DNA of 64,000 bases from positions 1,240,001-1,304,000 of the forward strand of contig JAXRKN010000038.1 of assembly GCA_038502055.1 (NCBI GenBank), given 5' to 3'. Of the stretch, positions 61,725-64,000 are shown one piece after another. Source of the DNA: Tanytarsus gracilentus (lineage: Eukaryota; Arthropoda; Insecta; Diptera; Chironomidae). Each line of letters begins with the position of its first letter. Positions within the stretch are counted from its first letter, which is position 1. Below the pieces are notes generated by a model. It worked only from the letters and a program-made list of their open reading frames with translations. It was not told the origin of the DNA and made no database searches. The position numbers and the translations under genes were made by a program.

Positions 61725-63656
61725 CGGGCCTGCATAATAACGCTATTCGAAAAAAATACAAAAAATTATCAAGCTCAATGTTCGATCAAAGCGAAGCAGT
61801 CAAAAAGCTTTGCACAGTATCAAAATTTAATTTTCTTTAAATTGCCCTCATTAGAGACACGCCAATGCGCGACGATAAAATTTGATGCCTCGCTTTCAAA
61901 TGAGTGCTTTGATTAATGAAGAAGAGTATGAGTGAGAATTTTATTTTGATCGAAACGAAAAATGCAATGTTGAGAGCTTTCACAAACTTTTGCAGGGGTT
62001 GACATAGGGGGAAAGTTTTGAAGAAAAATAATAGTTCAAAACATTTTAAAAAATAAATATTTAACGAATAAAAGCTTCTTAAATTTGTAAAACAACCTCA
62101 GCATAAAAATATGACATTGAAAATTAAATTACTGAATTTTCGACAAGAAACAAAAAATAAAAAGAATATTTTCTTTAAGCGTCGCTTCGAGTTTTATCGA
62201 TATCAAGTTGGAAAATATGTTTTCAGCCAATTAAAGATGGTTCGATGAAGTTTTACATACATGTATGCATGTTCGATTATGGCTGTTCAAAAGACCACAC
62301 ATATATATCAGAATTGATCTGACACAGCTTTTTTCCAATCGACAGATTTTCATTTTTGATTATTTCCCATCTCATACTCCCCTTCCTGTTTTCAGACTAA
62401 AACATGTATTTGATAGCGAAATCTTTTATGCTTAGCATCGTGAATTTCTCAATTTTCTCATCTTTTCGCAATGAGAGTGGCAAAAAACTGAGAGGAAATT
62501 TTTTCACTCTCGCGTGAAATTTAAGAGAATATTGTGGTAGATCAAATAAAATTATAATTTCAAGCTTTAATCTTCAGTAATTTTATTTTAATAAATTAAT
62601 GATGATAAAATTAAAATTTGTATCGTTATTTGAAATTAGAATTTAATTTAATTTAATAATTTATTGAAAAGCTTAATGAATAAATTTTTAAAAGCTGCAA
62701 AAAATTCAATTTTTGCTTGAAATTTCATTCACCATTTAACCATTAATTGAAAATATATTTTCGCCTTCACGGGTGGTTGAGAAACGGAGAATCACATTAA
62801 ATTCGTTCAGTCTAGAAAATCATATAAATTTTAAGTTTCAGCATGCTTATTATTGCAAAGATTATAAAAACATTTTGTGTCTCATTGTTCTCAATTTTCA
62901 TAGCTAAAATAATCATTCACCTCACAAAATGCTCAATTATTTTCCTTCCATAAAAAATTCCATTATATTTGTTCATCCTTTTTCTAACACCTCAAACCTC
63001 AAATGCGTTAAGAAGTTAATGAAAGGTTTTCTCTCCAATAAATTGCGTGCTTGGAAATTATATATACTTAGGAGAAGCTATAAATTAGAGGTTATAAGAA
63101 GCATCAAACTGTGGCATTAATAATTTGCTAGGTAAACTTTCAAATAGCTTTGTCAATTGAAACGGATTAAATTATTTTAATTGATTTCAACGAGGATTTG
63201 GAGAGCATGTTTGAGTCAGAATTAATCGAGCCGAAAATTGCAGGATTCACAAACTTTTTTTTATATTATTTTTTAATTATTATATTTTTTATTAACTTTT
63301 GTCTCATTAACATTTTTTTAATACTGCCAAAAATCTATTTACCTAAAACCGAACGTAATTATATTTAAATTTGATTTGTAAAATATAAAATTAATTTTGT
63401 TTCTCATTAAAATTTTAATTGATGGAAGTATCTTAAGCCTTTATCAAATATATATCTTCTTATTTCTCAGTTTAAATTCAGGCACAAATCACTCACAAAC
63501 TATTGGTCTAAAATCTAATTGGTTTTTGTCTTTGTAGTCTTTTTCCATTTAGTGTTAAATTCTTAAGCACCATTTTGTTCCTAATTACTAACAAGAACTT
63601 TGTTTAAAAAATAAATGCCAATAGATAAAATCAAATAGTTTTCAATTAAACACATT

Positions 63657-63784
63657 ATAACCGTTTTAAACTTTGTAAATCAATCGATAAATCTGGTATT
63701 GATGACGTCCTGTATGGAGTTAAAAGCTGCCTCTTCTCAATATCTTTTGTCTTTTTAATTTTTGGACGATTTTGTTTGGTATAT
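63657..63784 (-). CDS. XPR1-like phosphate exporter, last exon
   Basis: After TTTTTTTATTCAG the exon completes an Arg codon and reads YTKQNRPKIKKTKDIEKRQL, LTPYRTSSIPDLSIDLQSLK, RL and TAA. It forms the cytoplasmic tail behind the EXS domain, which is poorly conserved in this family; assignment comes from its clean phase match to the preceding exon across a 57-nt intron. Confidence 0.85.
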
Positions 63785-63841
63785 CTGAATAAAAAAAGAT
63801 AATTAAGTCATTACAGTTATCACATTAATTAACATTCATAC

Positions 63842-64000
63842 CTATTAATTACTCCATCAGGATCGTCCATCATCTTAAGTATAGTCGTTTGATCCGATGA
63901 ATCAATAGGGGCAATTGAAATATCTCTCACAGCTCTGAACTGACCGCAATTGTTTAAGTGCTCGTTTTCCAATCGGAAGAAGTTCCAAACAAAACGTCGA
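63842..64000 (-). CDS. XPR1-like phosphate exporter, EXS domain end (partial at window edge)
   Basis: The exon reads RRFVWNFFRLENEHLNNCGQ, FRAVRDISIAPIDSSDQTT, ILKMMDDPDGVINR with donor GTATGA. The block RRFVWNFFRLENEHLNNCG is the highly conserved end of the EXS domain of XPR1 (SLC53A1), a multi-pass membrane protein that exports inorganic phosphate and senses inositol pyrophosphates through an N-terminal SPX domain outside this window. Dipterans have several XPR1 paralogues, so orthology is not assigned. The gene is on the same strand as Shaker and upstream of it. Confidence 0.95.

Larger units (their letters stand above)
56811..63656. other. Intergenic region between Shaker 5' exons and the XPR1-like gene
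   Basis: AT-rich DNA, with one candidate first exon at 57463-57500 and a CRE at 61717-61724. It must hold the 3'UTR of the XPR1-like gene near 63.2-63.65 kb. No other coding sequence is recognised. Confidence 0.5.

Noticed and set aside
1..64000. CRISPR arrays, operons, prophage or other prokaryotic systems
   Set aside because: Spliced genes with GT-AG introns show animal nuclear DNA. The only regular tandem array has 129-bp units without spacers, inside a mobile element.

Overview
The window is AT-rich (roughly 70% A+T by eye), intron-rich animal DNA. Almost all of it belongs to one gene read on the minus strand: a Shaker (Sh, Kv1) voltage-gated potassium channel. The protein is very close to Drosophila Shaker, including the ball peptide [11 protein letters not shown], the turret/filter block and the C-terminal ETDV. 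This, with the base composition, suggests a dipteran, plausibly a nematoceran midge or mosquito relative; the species cannot be fixed from the sequence.

Layout, in gene order (right to left). 63657-64000 holds the last two coding exons of an XPR1-type phosphate exporter (EXS domain), also on the minus strand. 55808-56810 is a repeated element with an antisense ORF built of 129-bp tandem units; a second copy is cut by the left edge (1-108), so the Shaker exons lie between two direct copies. From about 57.5 kb to 8.9 kb lie the alternative Shaker 5' exons: a candidate at 57.5 kb, MTMWQ... (47.1 + 47.0 kb), a two-frame candidate at 37.6 kb, a 215-residue low-complexity N-terminus (33.6-33.0 kb), a weak candidate at 32.0 kb, MQMILVAGG twice (25.6 and 22.3 kb, inside a 3.4-kb tandem duplication), the ShB ball exon MAAVAG... 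(17.6 kb), and an ATG-less phase-0 exon at 9.0 kb. Every exon that can join the core ends with two bases of a codon, matching the first shared exon at 5559.

The shared core runs 5559-3696 (end of N-terminus, T1 domain, S1 to S5). It is followed by a duplicated pore cassette. Cassette B is a 104-nt S5/turret/pore-helix exon plus a 26-nt selectivity-filter micro-exon. Cassette A is a 104-nt paralogue whose filter seems split into 11-nt and 13-nt micro-exons. The S6 exon (982-792) and the last exon (728-496) complete the channel. The alternative starts give tetramers with different inactivation domains on the same T1-to-S5 core, and the two cassettes would vary the outer mouth of the pore.

The most notable observations are the duplicated, mutually exclusive-looking pore cassettes; Arg predicted at the Shaker Thr449 position in cassette B; the two-nucleotide phase problem of cassette A; the tandem duplication of one alternative promoter/first exon; seven perfect CRE palindromes across the locus; and the 129-bp in-frame repeat ORF in the mobile element. 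The remaining sequence is AT-rich intron and intergenic DNA in which I see nothing further to annotate.
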